A stretch of 64,000 nucleotides of DNA from Panonychus citri (Eukaryota; Arthropoda; Arachnida; Trombidiformes; Tetranychidae), in NCBI RefSeq assembly GCF_014898815.1, contig NW_026515406.1, forward strand, positions 248,001-312,000. The letters are read 5' to 3'. Each line of letters opens with the position of its first letter. The stretch's first letter is position 1. Under the pieces are notes generated by a model. The model did no database searches and was not told the origin of the DNA. It was given only the letters and a program-made list of their open reading frames with translations. Shown here piece by piece: positions 21,903 through 31,987 of the stretch. Position numbers and translations under genes: made by a program.

Positions 21903-23893
21903 GAGAGGGAAACGTGTTTACCTGTGTACCCTGAATTTTTTTGTTTTATTTCGTGAAAATAATAATAGTTAATTATATTAAGTGCTCTAAAATTGAATAA
22001 CAAGGTCGTAGAAATACCCTAAAAAAAGGTAAGAAAGTTAAAGAATAAAAAATAACACAAAAAATATATAAAAGACTGAGCCACGTTGTTTTCATCTTTT
22101 CCGTTAACAATATAGAACGTTTAGTTCAAAATTTAAAATTTCCTTGGGAGTAAATACTTATTTAATTTTTAATTTTCAATTTATTTTCTTTTCTGACTTG
22201 TTAGAAATGGATAATTTTGATATTGATAAGTTTGTGAGAAAATAAATCTTAAGATTCCGACAAGGAAAGACTGGACAAGCTCGATTGCAGCCATTCCAGT
22301 AAAGGATTTGCTTGACCTTATTAGTAATATCGTAATCGTGTTTAATGAACAAGAAAAAGGTGTAATCTCAGTAAAGAAAACAGTTTTACAGAAAATGAGT
22401 CACATCGTAACCTACGCCAAGGAAAGTGTAGACACATTGAATCTCACTGATGAAGAGAAAGTTATGATTCAATCAATACCGAAGGAAATGACTATTTGCA
22501 TACCTGCTATCTTATCAAGAGAGGGCAAATCAAATGCAAGCTACGCAAGTTCAACAGCATCAACTTCGGTTAAAGAAGGTGAATCTTTAAACATAAAAAA
22601 CCCAATTATAATAGAAGAAGAGACAGTTATTCCAGTTGTAAACAATCCCGAAACAAAAGAAAATCCCAATCCAGTCGCTGGAAAAAGTGACGACATGGTT
22701 GAAGAACAAGTAATAAATAAAATGGTAACGCTCATTGAGAAAATGGATGAAGAAGAAATTGAGGAAGAATCGGGAGATTATCAAGAAGATGAAACGTCAG
22801 GAGAAAACAAACAGTTGAAAGGGAAATTTGGATCAGTTGATTTATACTCAGAAAACATCAAGGTTCGATTGGATAATGTGAGAGAGGTCAAGAGGGTGTT
22901 CCACCGAGGAAGATAGAACGATGCCAACATCATGGAAATGGTAAAACTAATATTCGTGATGAATACGCCTTCGAATCGCTGAACTCACCGAACAGATATC
23001 CAAAATCAAAAAAAATAATAGAGGGGTTCATCACAATGGGGGTCGCCCAATCATTGGAATATTTCACTGAAGGAGACGGCTTGTTCGTTGGAGTTGGTTC
23101 ATTCAACATGAGTGCATTTGGGTGTACATTGAGGTCTGAATGGGACAATTGCCTGATAGTGATTCGGGCTCAATTGGTGTTCATGAAGGAGGAGGAGGAA
23201 GATCATGTTTTAATATTACCAGAAAAGTTGCAATTATCAATCAATTCAAAATCGACCTATGTTAACGATGCATTTGCGATAATCAACAAGTATGGGAAGA
23301 AAAATTTGCGATGGACCTACGGCAATTATATTGAATACAAATTCACCCCAAGAAGAATAACAAAGCAAATAATTGGATGGCTGTCGACCAAGAGATGGAA
23401 AGAAGAAATTAGACTTGAGATCAGAGCAAGAATTTGCAAATGGTTGCGAGATGAAAACGATGTCATTGCTACAATCATGAACAACATCGAGTGTTATACG
23501 AATGAATATGGTTATTTAGGACAAACACACTATTGCCAATTGATGAACATTTTATCCAAGAAGACAGTTAACCTCAACAATTTCAATTGCTGTCCCAACG
23601 ATCAAAGACATCACCCGTTCACCTGTTCGGAAACTTTAAATGCAGCGCTAATAGAACAAGACACTAATTATAAATTTACAAGAAATTTCAAAATTAATCT
23701 ATCAAATATTGATGATTTTATATTAGCAGTTAATATTGTAATATCGGCCTCAGGGGCAATAAGAAATTCCTTTGTTTTATTCCTGTAATCCTATCCAATC
23801 TCCCCTCCCCTTGTACGGTTGTCACTGCCGGAAACGATGAATTCCAATTCATCGAAGCCTCCCCTGAGGCCGCTGTTGAAGCTTAAAAGTAAA
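21903..23893 (+). mobile_element. LINE copy B, internally deleted tandem duplicate
   Basis: This 1,991-bp copy follows copy A directly, head to tail, with the same ATGG deletion junction and the same A-to-G patch. It differs from copy A almost only by small deletions of 1-5 bases in short repeats (for example near 22070-22200, 22705, 22906 and 22942); I saw essentially no substitutions. Its ORF1 frame is broken after codon 13. It carries an ORF1 piece at 22308-22916 and an ORF2 piece at 23036-23788. Confidence 0.9.
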
Positions 23894-24307
23894 GAGAGGG
23901 AAACGTGTTTACCTGTGTACCCTGAATTTTTTTGTTTTATTTCGTGAAAATAATAATAGTTAATTATATTAAGTGCTCTAAAATTGAATAACAAGGTCGT
24001 AGAAATACCCTAAAAAAAGGTAAGAAAGTTAAAGAATAAAAAATAACACAAAAAATATATAAAAAGACTGAGCCACGTTGCTCTTCATCTTTTTCCGTTA
24101 ACAATATAGAACGTTTAGTTCAAAATTTAAAATTTCCCTTTGGGAGTAAATACTTACATTTAATTTTTTAATTTTTCAATTTATTTTCTTTTCTGTTGAC
24201 TTGTTAGAAATGGATAATTTTGATATTGATAAGTTTGTGAGAAAATAAATCTTAAGATTCCGACAAGGAAAGACTGGACAAGCTCGATTGCAGCCATTCC
24301 AAAGGAT

Positions 24308-25720
24308 TTGCTTGACCTTATTAGTAATATCGTAATCGTGTTTAATGAACAAGAAAAAGGTGTAATCTCAGTAAAGAAAACAGTTTTACAGAAAATGAGT
24401 CACATCGTAACCTACGCCAAGGAAAGTGTAGACACATTGAATCTCACTGATGAAGAGAAAGTTATGATTCAATCAATACCTAAGGAAATGACTATTTGCA
24501 TACCTGCTATCTTATCAAGAGAGGGCAAATCAAATGCAAGCTACGCAAGTTCAACAGCATCAACTTCGGTTAAAGAAGGTGAATCTTTAAACATAAAAAA
24601 CCCAATTATAATAGAAGAAGAGACAGTTATTCCAGTTGTAAACAATCCCGAAACAAAAGAAAATCCCAATCCAGTTGCTGGAAAAAGTGACGACATGGTT
24701 GAAGAAGAACAAGTAATAAATAAAATGGTAACGCTCATTGAGAAAATGGATGAAGAAGAAATGGAGGAAGAATCGGGAGATTATCAAGAAGATGAAACGT
24801 CAGGAGAAAACAAACAGTTGAAAAGGAAATTTGGATCAGTTGATTTATACTCAGAAAACATCAAGGTTCGATTGGATAATGTGAGAAAAATCAAGAAAGT
24901 TTTCCACCGAGTGGAAGATAAACCGATACCAACATCATGGCGACCATGGTCATCATCTTTAATGGAACCTCTAATTGTGGTTACTCATCCTAATATTCCG
25001 CCTCTAAAATTATGGCAAGAAATATCTCAAGCGTTACGATCTAATGCCCTTGAAGCATTTCCAGCTCGAATTATCAAGGGTAAAGATGCCATCAGAGTAA
25101 TTTGTTCTGATTTACATGACTTACAATTAGCACGATCGACACTCTCGAGATGGAATAAAGATATTGTCATCAAAAATCCTGGTTGCTACGATCCCAAGGT
25201 CAAACTGAACAAATTGCCATTAAACATTGAAACAGATGCTGAAGCGGTCACACTGGTAGATCAGATCATGATTCAAAATGGAGCTGGTGGCAAAGGAAAT
25301 TGGTCCTTTGTCACAAAATTTAACATGAGAACAATCAACAAAACGGATGTTGTTATAAATATAACACCTCGAATAAGAGATTTTATTCAGGAAAGGAGAG
25401 GAAAATTTTTCTTCAATTTTAAACAAATATCGGTTACAGATTTTTTTCATGTGAGATTTTGCCATAGATGTTTTTCATATGAACATTCAGCTAAAATGTG
25501 TAAAAATCAAGCACTGTGCCAATATTGTACTGGCTCTCATGATGGAAAAACTTGTGGTGTTCGATTCAATAGTAATGCTCATCGCTGTGATGTTTGTAAG
25601 AGAAAAAATCGAGAAGAAAATCATACACCATTCGACTGGGAATGCCCTGAGTACCAGCGAAGATTAAAAAACGCAATTCAATTGGTCAATTATGAATACA
25701 ATTGGATAATGAGGGATTAA
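24308..25720 (+). CDS. LINE ORF1 (nucleic-acid-binding protein with zinc knuckles), copy C
   Basis: The true start is ATG 24210, but one A is missing in the run near 24245 and three bases are missing near 24300, so the open part begins about 24308. The 470-residue frame has an acidic N-terminal half and then an RNA-binding-like region. The C-terminal cysteine knuckles are CHRCFSYEHSAKMC (CX2CX4HX4C), CQYCTGSHDGKTC (CX2CX3HX4C) and a further CDVC...H...C. ORF1 proteins of this type coat the element RNA and act as chaperones during target-primed reverse transcription. Confidence 0.85.
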   Translation: MLDLISNIVIVFNEQEKGVISVKKTVLQKMSHIVTYAKESVDTLNLTDEEKVMIQSIPKEMTICIPAILSREGKSNASYASSTASTSVKEGESLNIKNPIIIEEETVIPVVNNPETKENPNPVAGKSDDMVEEEQVINKMVTLIEKMDEEEMEEESGDYQEDETSGENKQLKRKFGSVDLYSENIKVRLDNVRKIKKVFHRVEDKPIPTSWRPWSSSLMEPLIVVTHPNIPPLKLWQEISQALRSNALEAFPARIIKGKDAIRVICSDLHDLQLARSTLSRWNKDIVIKNPGCYDPKVKLNKLPLNIETDAEAVTLVDQIMIQNGAGGKGNWSFVTKFNMRTINKTDVVINITPRIRDFIQERRGKFFFNFKQISVTDFFHVRFCHRCFSYEHSAKMCKNQALCQYCTGSHDGKTCGVRFNSNAHRCDVCKRKNREENHTPFDWECPEYQRRLKNAIQLVNYEYNWIMRD

Positions 25721-27370
25721 TCATGAGTATTAATTCAACAATTGGAAGAATGGACATTTATATTTATTGATAATCAACTAATCTGCTTGAATTTGAATCT
25801 CTAATTAATCATTTGATGAAACATTTTATTTTCTCATACTAACATTTATTAATAATTTCATACTATTTGTTAAATTGCATCACTTTCCTTTTAACTAACA
25901 TCCGGATAACTCTCCAAATAATTTCATTCTAAATTAGCTGTCTAACAGCAATCTCATTTGGCTCTTAACTGATTTGATGTTCAAATTTAAATTTTTCCAA
26001 TAAAATCAAAAACTTATTTCAAACCCCGCCATTCACATAGCTCAGCTAAAAACAAAAGCACATTAACAAAAGCACATTAGTTATAACAATAATACACTGT
26101 TTCAAAAATGAATATCAATGTAAAAAGATTGAACATAGAAATCAATTAGAATTTACATTAATATTCAAAAATGAATATTAATGATTAAAGATTGAACATA
26201 GAAATCAATTGTAATTTACATTGATATTCAAAAATGAATATCAATGTAAAAAGATTGAACATAGAAATCAATTAGAATTTACATTAATATTCAAAAATGA
26301 ATATCGGTGTGAAAAGATTGAACATAGAAATCAATTGTAATTTACATTAATATTCAAAAATGAATATTAATGATTAAAGATTGAACATAGAAATCAATTG
26401 AATTTACATTAATATTCAAAAATGAATATTAATGATTAAAGATTGAACATAGAAATCAATTGGAATTTACATTAATATTCAAAAATGAATATTAATGATT
26501 AAAGATTGAACATAGAAATCAATTAGAATTTACATTAATATTCAAAAATGAATATCAGTGTGAAAAGATTGAACATAGAAATCAATTAGAATTTACATTA
26601 ATATTCAAAAATGAATATCGGTGTGAAAAGATTGAACATAGAAATCAATTGGAATTTACATTAATATTCAAAATGAATAAAATGTAAAAAGATACAACCA
26701 AAGACTTCGAGTTTTAAGTTGGGTTACTTTGAGTTGGACATTGAACAGTTTTCTCATCGAGATCTTGAATAGTTTGTTCTTGATAATTAAATTGTCGCAA
26801 TTCATTTTCTAATTGATCAATATCAAAGACTAAGAACAACCAATTGTTGATCCAAGACGTGAAATAAATTAAGTTGATAACCAGAGAAATCAAGTCCATT
26901 AAGGTGAAATATTAGAGGAATCAAAGAATTAGCAATTCGGATAAGATGATAATCAGTCCATTCCCGGACAGAATTCATCGCCTTTCCATTCAATTATTTC
27001 CTGAACGGAAAGGAAAAGGTCACAATATGAACAATAAAGTATCATCTTAACTGGATTAGTAAATGACTTAGGATCACTTGTGGCTAATGATATTGACCAA
27101 GCGGTAATTGAGATGACAACTAAATCTTTCTATTCGGAGGTTAGATGTTTTCGCAATAATCAGTATCTGGAATAACTTTCAACAGAAAGTTAATTGTAAG
27201 CATTGTTTGCCTGTCTGGATTTCGTCTATTTTAAATTGTAATGAATAAATGATTTTGTTTAAAATTAAATTTATTTGCTATTACCGCTCTTAGTTAAATA
27301 ATGTAAACCAGATGGGTCTGGGGTTCTTTTTGCATTGCAAACTTACTTTTTCTAGTTCTTTTGAATAATC
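25721..27370 (+). other. Unusually long ORF1-ORF2 spacer of the LINE
   Basis: 1.65 kb lie between the two ORFs, far more than the overlap or short gap usual in LINEs. It holds a 9.5-copy 63-bp tandem repeat and no supported ORF. It could be an insertion into the element or a native structured region that supports ORF2 translation. Confidence 0.6.
26102..26697 (+). repeat. 63-bp tandem repeat, 9.5 copies, hairpin forming
   Basis: Nine units of 63 bp (one of 62) run from 26102 to 26667, plus a partial tenth. Unit boundaries form an inverted repeat: arms of at least TGAATATT around an AAAA loop, extended to 12-16 bp at many boundaries. Variants alternate between TGAATATTAATG, TGAATATCAATG and TGAATATCGGTG. 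At the unit 2/3 boundary the arm CATTGATATTCA pairs perfectly with TGAATATCAATG. Confidence 0.95.
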
Positions 27371-28609
27371 ATGTTAAAAATTTTACATTGGAACACCGCT
27401 AAATCTTATGACAAATTGGATATTCTAGTTAATGATCCAATTCATAGTGACACCTTAATATCGATAAATGAAGTTTCCCCAGTTTGGTTGGCCGCTAAAA
27501 TGAACGAAAAAGCTGATGAAATTGAAAGTGGTATTGAGATCAAGAGTAACATCATTGAGGTTAATGAAAGAAGTGTGATATTCAACAAACACTCATGTTG
27601 GGTTATACCGAAGAGATTTCTCTGGAAGAACATGAATATAAACATGGAAAACACGGTCGGTATAAAATTAATAATAAGAAATAGACAATTCTACCTGATA
27701 TCAACTTACAGACACCAAAGTACAAAGGATCGTTTTTTCTGTGAACTGGGAAAAGTATTGGAGACAATTACTGGCCCAGTGATCATTTGTGGTGATATGA
27801 ATGCTGAGTGTTCACTATGGTCTCCAAGGAAACCAATATGGAATAAATATTGTGAGAATACATTCAAAGAGTTTCTGAAATCAGCTCATCAACCAGTAGA
27901 GGACAATTACACGTTTCAAACTGGAACTCTGAGGACATTCATTGACTGTCAACTCTACTCAGAAAATTGGCTTCTTCTTGAAGCAATGATCAACAAAACG
28001 AACTCAGATCACAATCAACTTCAAATGGTGGTTTTAGCAGGAGAAGGAGAAAAAATTAGAGACCAGTGGGTTATCAGATTGAAGAAGTATAAACTGTCAA
28101 GTGATATGGTTGAATATCATGATGGAAATTTGACCGTTGGTTCACAGCTGATTCAAGTAATTCAGGACATTATCAATTTTCCAATTCGCAATGGAAAATG
28201 GTACAATCAATCTGCGAAATTCACTACGAGAGGTTACAGGAGAAAAATTAAAACAGTAGACATCGAAGAGAAGTCTGAGTTGAGAAGAAAATTTGACAAC
28301 CTCGACATCAAGGGTCTTAAATCCAAAAGTTTCTGGCGTCTGATTGATACAATCAGAAAAGATAATCATGTCTATGTATTGAGTGAAAGTGAATATGATG
28401 GAATTTATAAAGATTCAATTTCTCAGCAGTTAAAGTCATTCACCGTTAACAGACCGATATTCAATGATAATCGAGCAATTTTCGTAAAAGGAAATTTACA
28501 AGAGGAAGAATGGGAAAGGCTGTGCCAAGAGGTAAAAGATTCAAATCATCTCTCAATTCTGATGGATTCACCAAACGAACGTGGGAAAAATTCTTTAAAA
28601 AGAATATAG
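27371..28609 (+). CDS. LINE ORF2 N-terminal part: AP-type endonuclease
   Basis: A 412-codon frame from ATG 27371. Endonuclease motifs in order are ILHWNTAK (Asn), INEVSP (metal-binding Glu), STYRHQ (Tyr/Arg), GDMNAECSLW (Asp and Asn) and NSDHNQL (catalytic His pair). This enzyme nicks the target DNA to prime reverse transcription. The frame ends where the RT frame (from 28510) takes over, so a single-base shift near 28530-28555 splits what should be one ORF2. Confidence 0.9.
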   Translation: MLKILHWNTAKSYDKLDILVNDPIHSDTLISINEVSPVWLAAKMNEKADEIESGIEIKSNIIEVNERSVIFNKHSCWVIPKRFLWKNMNINMENTVGIKLIIRNRQFYLISTYRHQSTKDRFFCELGKVLETITGPVIICGDMNAECSLWSPRKPIWNKYCENTFKEFLKSAHQPVEDNYTFQTGTLRTFIDCQLYSENWLLLEAMINKTNSDHNQLQMVVLAGEGEKIRDQWVIRLKKYKLSSDMVEYHDGNLTVGSQLIQVIQDIINFPIRNGKWYNQSAKFTTRGYRRKIKTVDIEEKSELRRKFDNLDIKGLKSKSFWRLIDTIRKDNHVYVLSESEYDGIYKDSISQQLKSFTVNRPIFNDNRAIFVKGNLQEEEWERLCQEVKDSNHLSILMDSPNERGKNSLKRI

Positions 28610-30525
28610 TTATCATAAGACGAATCTTGGAGATAATATTTGAGCTCTCATATATACCCGAGTGTATGAGAATCTCAGGAGCAGGTATGGTACCGAAATC
28701 CCATTCAAATAAAGTCAGAATGGTGAAGTCGCCGAATTATTTATTCAAATCAGTCGACAAAATAATCAGTTATCGGTTATTGGACATTTGTGACGAATTT
28801 ATATTGGAAAATACTCAGTTTGCGTTTAAAAGAAATACAAGTCGAGAGGATTTGATTCTGCAAATGACCTTTCAACACGACTGGCAGGAGGTTAAACTAT
28901 TATTATTGGACGTAACGGCAGCATTTGATCGAGTGTCGATGATCAAATTAATACCGAGAATAGAGGAAAGAGACTCACCATTGGCGAATATTATCGGCTC
29001 ATTTTGCTCTCGGAGGTGGACAAAAATAATCAAAGACAAGAAGCCTCAATTTTGTGAAGAAAGTGTTGGGACACCACAGGGATCATCTTCGGGCCCATTA
29101 TTATATATACTGGCATTGGATTCACAGATTCGAGCTCTGAGGAAAAGAAAAATCAATATTCAAGCTTATGCCGATGATTTGATTGTTTATTTGGACCCAA
29201 ATGATGATGAAAAAAGTGTAATTGCAGATGTCGAAAATCACCTGAAGGAAATTAATCTAACCTTGAATTTGGAAAAAACGCAAAACTTTTGCAAGAAATT
29301 TCATCTCATGAAGTTTTTGGGTTTTAGGTTCCTGATTCCATTTGATGTTAAACAAATTAAACAAACTATGATGGAGATGAGATCTGAATTGTTAGCATCA
29401 TTTAGGTGCAAACCAAAAACCTTATCAATGCTGCCAATGAAAACGAAACGTCTTATAATAAGCAATATTGTTTACCCGAAATTAAGACTGATTGGATACT
29501 CAATTTTCCTGACAGTTCCAAGCAAATTTATTAAATTGTTTCACCTTATGGATTCAACATTGTCACTGTTAGAAAGAAGCTCAACGTCCGGTTCATTTAT
29601 TTGGAATTATTATAATATTGATCATTTATTGGAAAAACTGTGGATGGAATCACTAATCTATGGAAATGGTAAAGAAACTAATATTCGTGATGAATACACC
29701 TTCGAATCACTGAACCCACCGGAACAGATATCATCCAAAATCAGAAAAAAAATAATAGAAAAGTTCATCACAATGGAAATCACCCAATCATTGGAATATT
29801 TCACTGAAGGAGACAGCTTGTTCGTTGGAGTTGGTTCATTCAACATGAATGCATTTGAATATACATTGAAATCTGAATGGGACAATTACCTGATAATGAT
29901 TCAAGCTCAATTGGTATTCATGAAGGAGGAAGAGGAAGATCATGTTTTAATATTACCAGAAAAGTTGCAATTATCAATCAATTCAAAATCGACCTATGTT
30001 AACGATGCATTTGCGATAATCAACAAGTATGGGAAGAAAAATTTGCGATGGACCTACGGCAATTATATTAAATACAAATTCACCCCAAGAAGAATAACAA
30101 AGCAAATAATTGGATGGCTGTCGACCAAGAGATGGAAAGAAGAAATTAGACTTGAGATCAGAGCAAGAATTTGCAAATGGTTGCGAGATGAAAACGATGT
30201 CATTGCTACAATCATGAACAACATCGAGTGTTATACGAATGAATATGGTTATTTAGGACAAACACACTATTGCCAATTGATGAACATTTTATCCAAGAAG
30301 ACAGTTAACCTCAACAATTTCAATTGCTGTCCCAACGATCAAAGACATCACCCGTTCACCTGTTCGGAAACTTTAAATGCAGCGCTAATAGAACAAGACA
30401 CTAATTATAAATTTACAAGAAATTTCAAAATTAATCTATCAAATGTTGATGATTTTATATTAGCAGTTAATATTGTAATATCGGCCTCAGGGGCAATAAG
30501 AAATTCTTTTGTTTTATTCCTGTAA
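28510..30525 (+). CDS. LINE ORF2 C-terminal part: reverse transcriptase
   Basis: A 671-codon frame. RT motifs are LLLDVTAAFD (motif A Asp), TPQGSSSGPLLY (motif B), AYADDLIVYL (motif C, YADD) and LNLEKTQNF (motif D), followed by a thumb and a C-terminal region ending in a Cys/His cluster CCPNDQRHHPFTC. Catalytic residues are intact. The C-terminal 250 codons are the part retained in copies A and B. The start shown is only where the frame opens; natural translation would come through from the endonuclease. Confidence 0.9.
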   Translation: MGKAVPRGKRFKSSLNSDGFTKRTWEKFFKKNIVIIRRILEIIFELSYIPECMRISGAGMVPKSHSNKVRMVKSPNYLFKSVDKIISYRLLDICDEFILENTQFAFKRNTSREDLILQMTFQHDWQEVKLLLLDVTAAFDRVSMIKLIPRIEERDSPLANIIGSFCSRRWTKIIKDKKPQFCEESVGTPQGSSSGPLLYILALDSQIRALRKRKINIQAYADDLIVYLDPNDDEKSVIADVENHLKEINLTLNLEKTQNFCKKFHLMKFLGFRFLIPFDVKQIKQTMMEMRSELLASFRCKPKTLSMLPMKTKRLIISNIVYPKLRLIGYSIFLTVPSKFIKLFHLMDSTLSLLERSSTSGSFIWNYYNIDHLLEKLWMESLIYGNGKETNIRDEYTFESLNPPEQISSKIRKKIIEKFITMEITQSLEYFTEGDSLFVGVGSFNMNAFEYTLKSEWDNYLIMIQAQLVFMKEEEEDHVLILPEKLQLSINSKSTYVNDAFAIINKYGKKNLRWTYGNYIKYKFTPRRITKQIIGWLSTKRWKEEIRLEIRARICKWLRDENDVIATIMNNIECYTNEYGYLGQTHYCQLMNILSKKTVNLNNFNCCPNDQRHHPFTCSETLNAALIEQDTNYKFTRNFKINLSNVDDFILAVNIVISASGAIRNSFVLFL

Positions 30526-30571
30526 TCCTATCCAATCTCCCCTCCCCTTGTACGGTTGTCACTGCCGGAAA

Positions 30572-30607
30572 CGATGAATTCCAATTCATCGAAGCCTCCC
30601 CTGAGGC
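30572..30607 (+). other. Paired stem-loops in LINE 3' UTR
   Basis: A perfect 9-bp stem (CGATGAATT, CC loop, AATTCATCG) at 30572-30591 is followed by a 5-bp stem GCCTC/GAGGC at 30594-30607. Both recur in copies A and B. Many LINE reverse transcriptases recognise a 3' stem-loop of their own RNA, so this is a candidate recognition element. Confidence 0.7.
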
Positions 30608-30634
30608 CGCTGTTGAAGCTTAAAAATAAAGAGA

Positions 30635-31987
30635 CAATTAAACTTTAATTATTATTTAAGTTCGTAATAATTATAACGGTTGCGAGTTAAATTGTCTGAT
30701 AATAATTAAATCTTTAATCATGGTTGGGTGATCAGGATCATGATTATGTTACTCACCTTATAAAAGTTGAGATGATTAAAATTGAAAGGACAATTAAAGG
30801 TTTAATTTGATTAGATTGTTGATCTTTTAATTTTAATTGTTGACACTTTACTAAACATAATAAACTATTGTCAATGCATAATTAGGATGCAAGAATTATC
30901 CAGTAATTAAAACATTGGATGCATATATTACAATCTAATTAGAAAATTAAAATCACTTTGATTTGACTTTTTGTTTCCAATTTTACTACAATTAAGATGC
31001 TAATTAACTTGTGAATTGAACTAATTGTGAAAAAAACACAAAATCAGTGAAGATGATGAAGGTTAAATGATTAGCCGGTAATTGTTACGATTTGTGAAAA
31101 ATTAATCGTGTAAATTGTTGAACAACAAAAAACCCGAATTTGTGATTAGTTAAATTTAGTTGTTGCTCTTATTGTTGTTGCTGTTGTCTAATTACAAGGT
31201 TAGTTAATAAATTGTCAGGTAAAAATCAGTGAATCGTTGTAAGGCCTTGGTTAAATTGTTCCTTCTTTGGGTTTCCTCTTCGAACCTTTAATTGTTGATT
31301 AATTTGATTCTAATTTTTTGGCTTTTCCTTTTTTTTTGACGAAAAAGAAACAAACTAAATTGTTGGGACATTTTCACTTCCATGTTGTTAACAGTTTGGT
31401 CAACAATTAAATTAAATATGATTCTTATTTCTCAACCTTCGTGCTTCAATTGGTACAATAATTAAATTGTTGTCGGTGTTGTTAATTGGACAGCAAAGAT
31501 TAAGTGTTAAACTACAATGTTGATTTAGATTGATTCAGTTACCGTTGATTATCAACCCGAGGGGAAATTGTGATTTAATTTTTCTTGTCAGTGAATTAGT
31601 TGATTGTTGGTCTCTTTTTTTTCATTGTCATTAAAATAATAATAATAATAATACACTTTTAAAATAATAATAATAATAAAATTTGAATATTAATTATGCT
31701 AAGAAAATAGGAAACACAATCAACAATTAAATTTGATTTACTAAATTTGGTTTACCAAAAAATAGTTTTTAATTGTTGCAACCGATGGTTACGATGATTA
31801 TATTGATTGATTATTCCCTTTACAATTTGATTGTTACATTGATTGAAATTGAATTTGTTTCCATTCACAAATTGAAACTATTGGAGTTTTTTTGTTCATT
31901 TTCAATTGTTTGTCTCTTCATCTGATAATTAGTTAATTGTCTGTTCTGTTGAGTGTTTGTTTCCATTGAGAGAGTTGATTTAGTTAA
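30635..31987. other. Intergenic, no gene seen
   Basis: AT-rich noncoding DNA between the LINE array and the 3' end of the ABCG gene. It has short AAT repeats near 31638-31680 and probably contains the ABCG 3' UTR. Confidence 0.6.

Larger units (their letters stand above)
23894..30630 (+). mobile_element. Full-length LINE (non-LTR retrotransposon), copy C
   Basis: This 6,737-bp element has a 316-bp 5' UTR, ORF1 with zinc knuckles, a 1.65-kb spacer holding a 63-bp tandem repeat, ORF2 (apurinic-type endonuclease plus reverse transcriptase) and a 3' UTR with two stem-loops and an A-rich tail. The domain order fits the I/Jockey/R1 type superfamily; I cannot name the clade without a phylogeny. It lies directly downstream of copies A and B. 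GAGA occurs at the 5' boundary of the array (19889), at each internal boundary, and right after the last tail (30631-30634), so it could be a 4-bp target duplication or reused microhomology. ORF1 and ORF2 each have at least one frameshift. Confidence 0.9.

Noticed and set aside
21800..22003. Minus-strand 67-codon frame at the boundary between LINE copies (also 23791-23994)
   Set aside because: It spans the 3' UTR of one unit and the 5' UTR of the next, so it is a product of the tandem junction, not a gene.
26714..26899. Minus-strand 61-codon frame in the LINE spacer
   Set aside because: No start context, no family resemblance, and inside a mobile element on the opposite strand.
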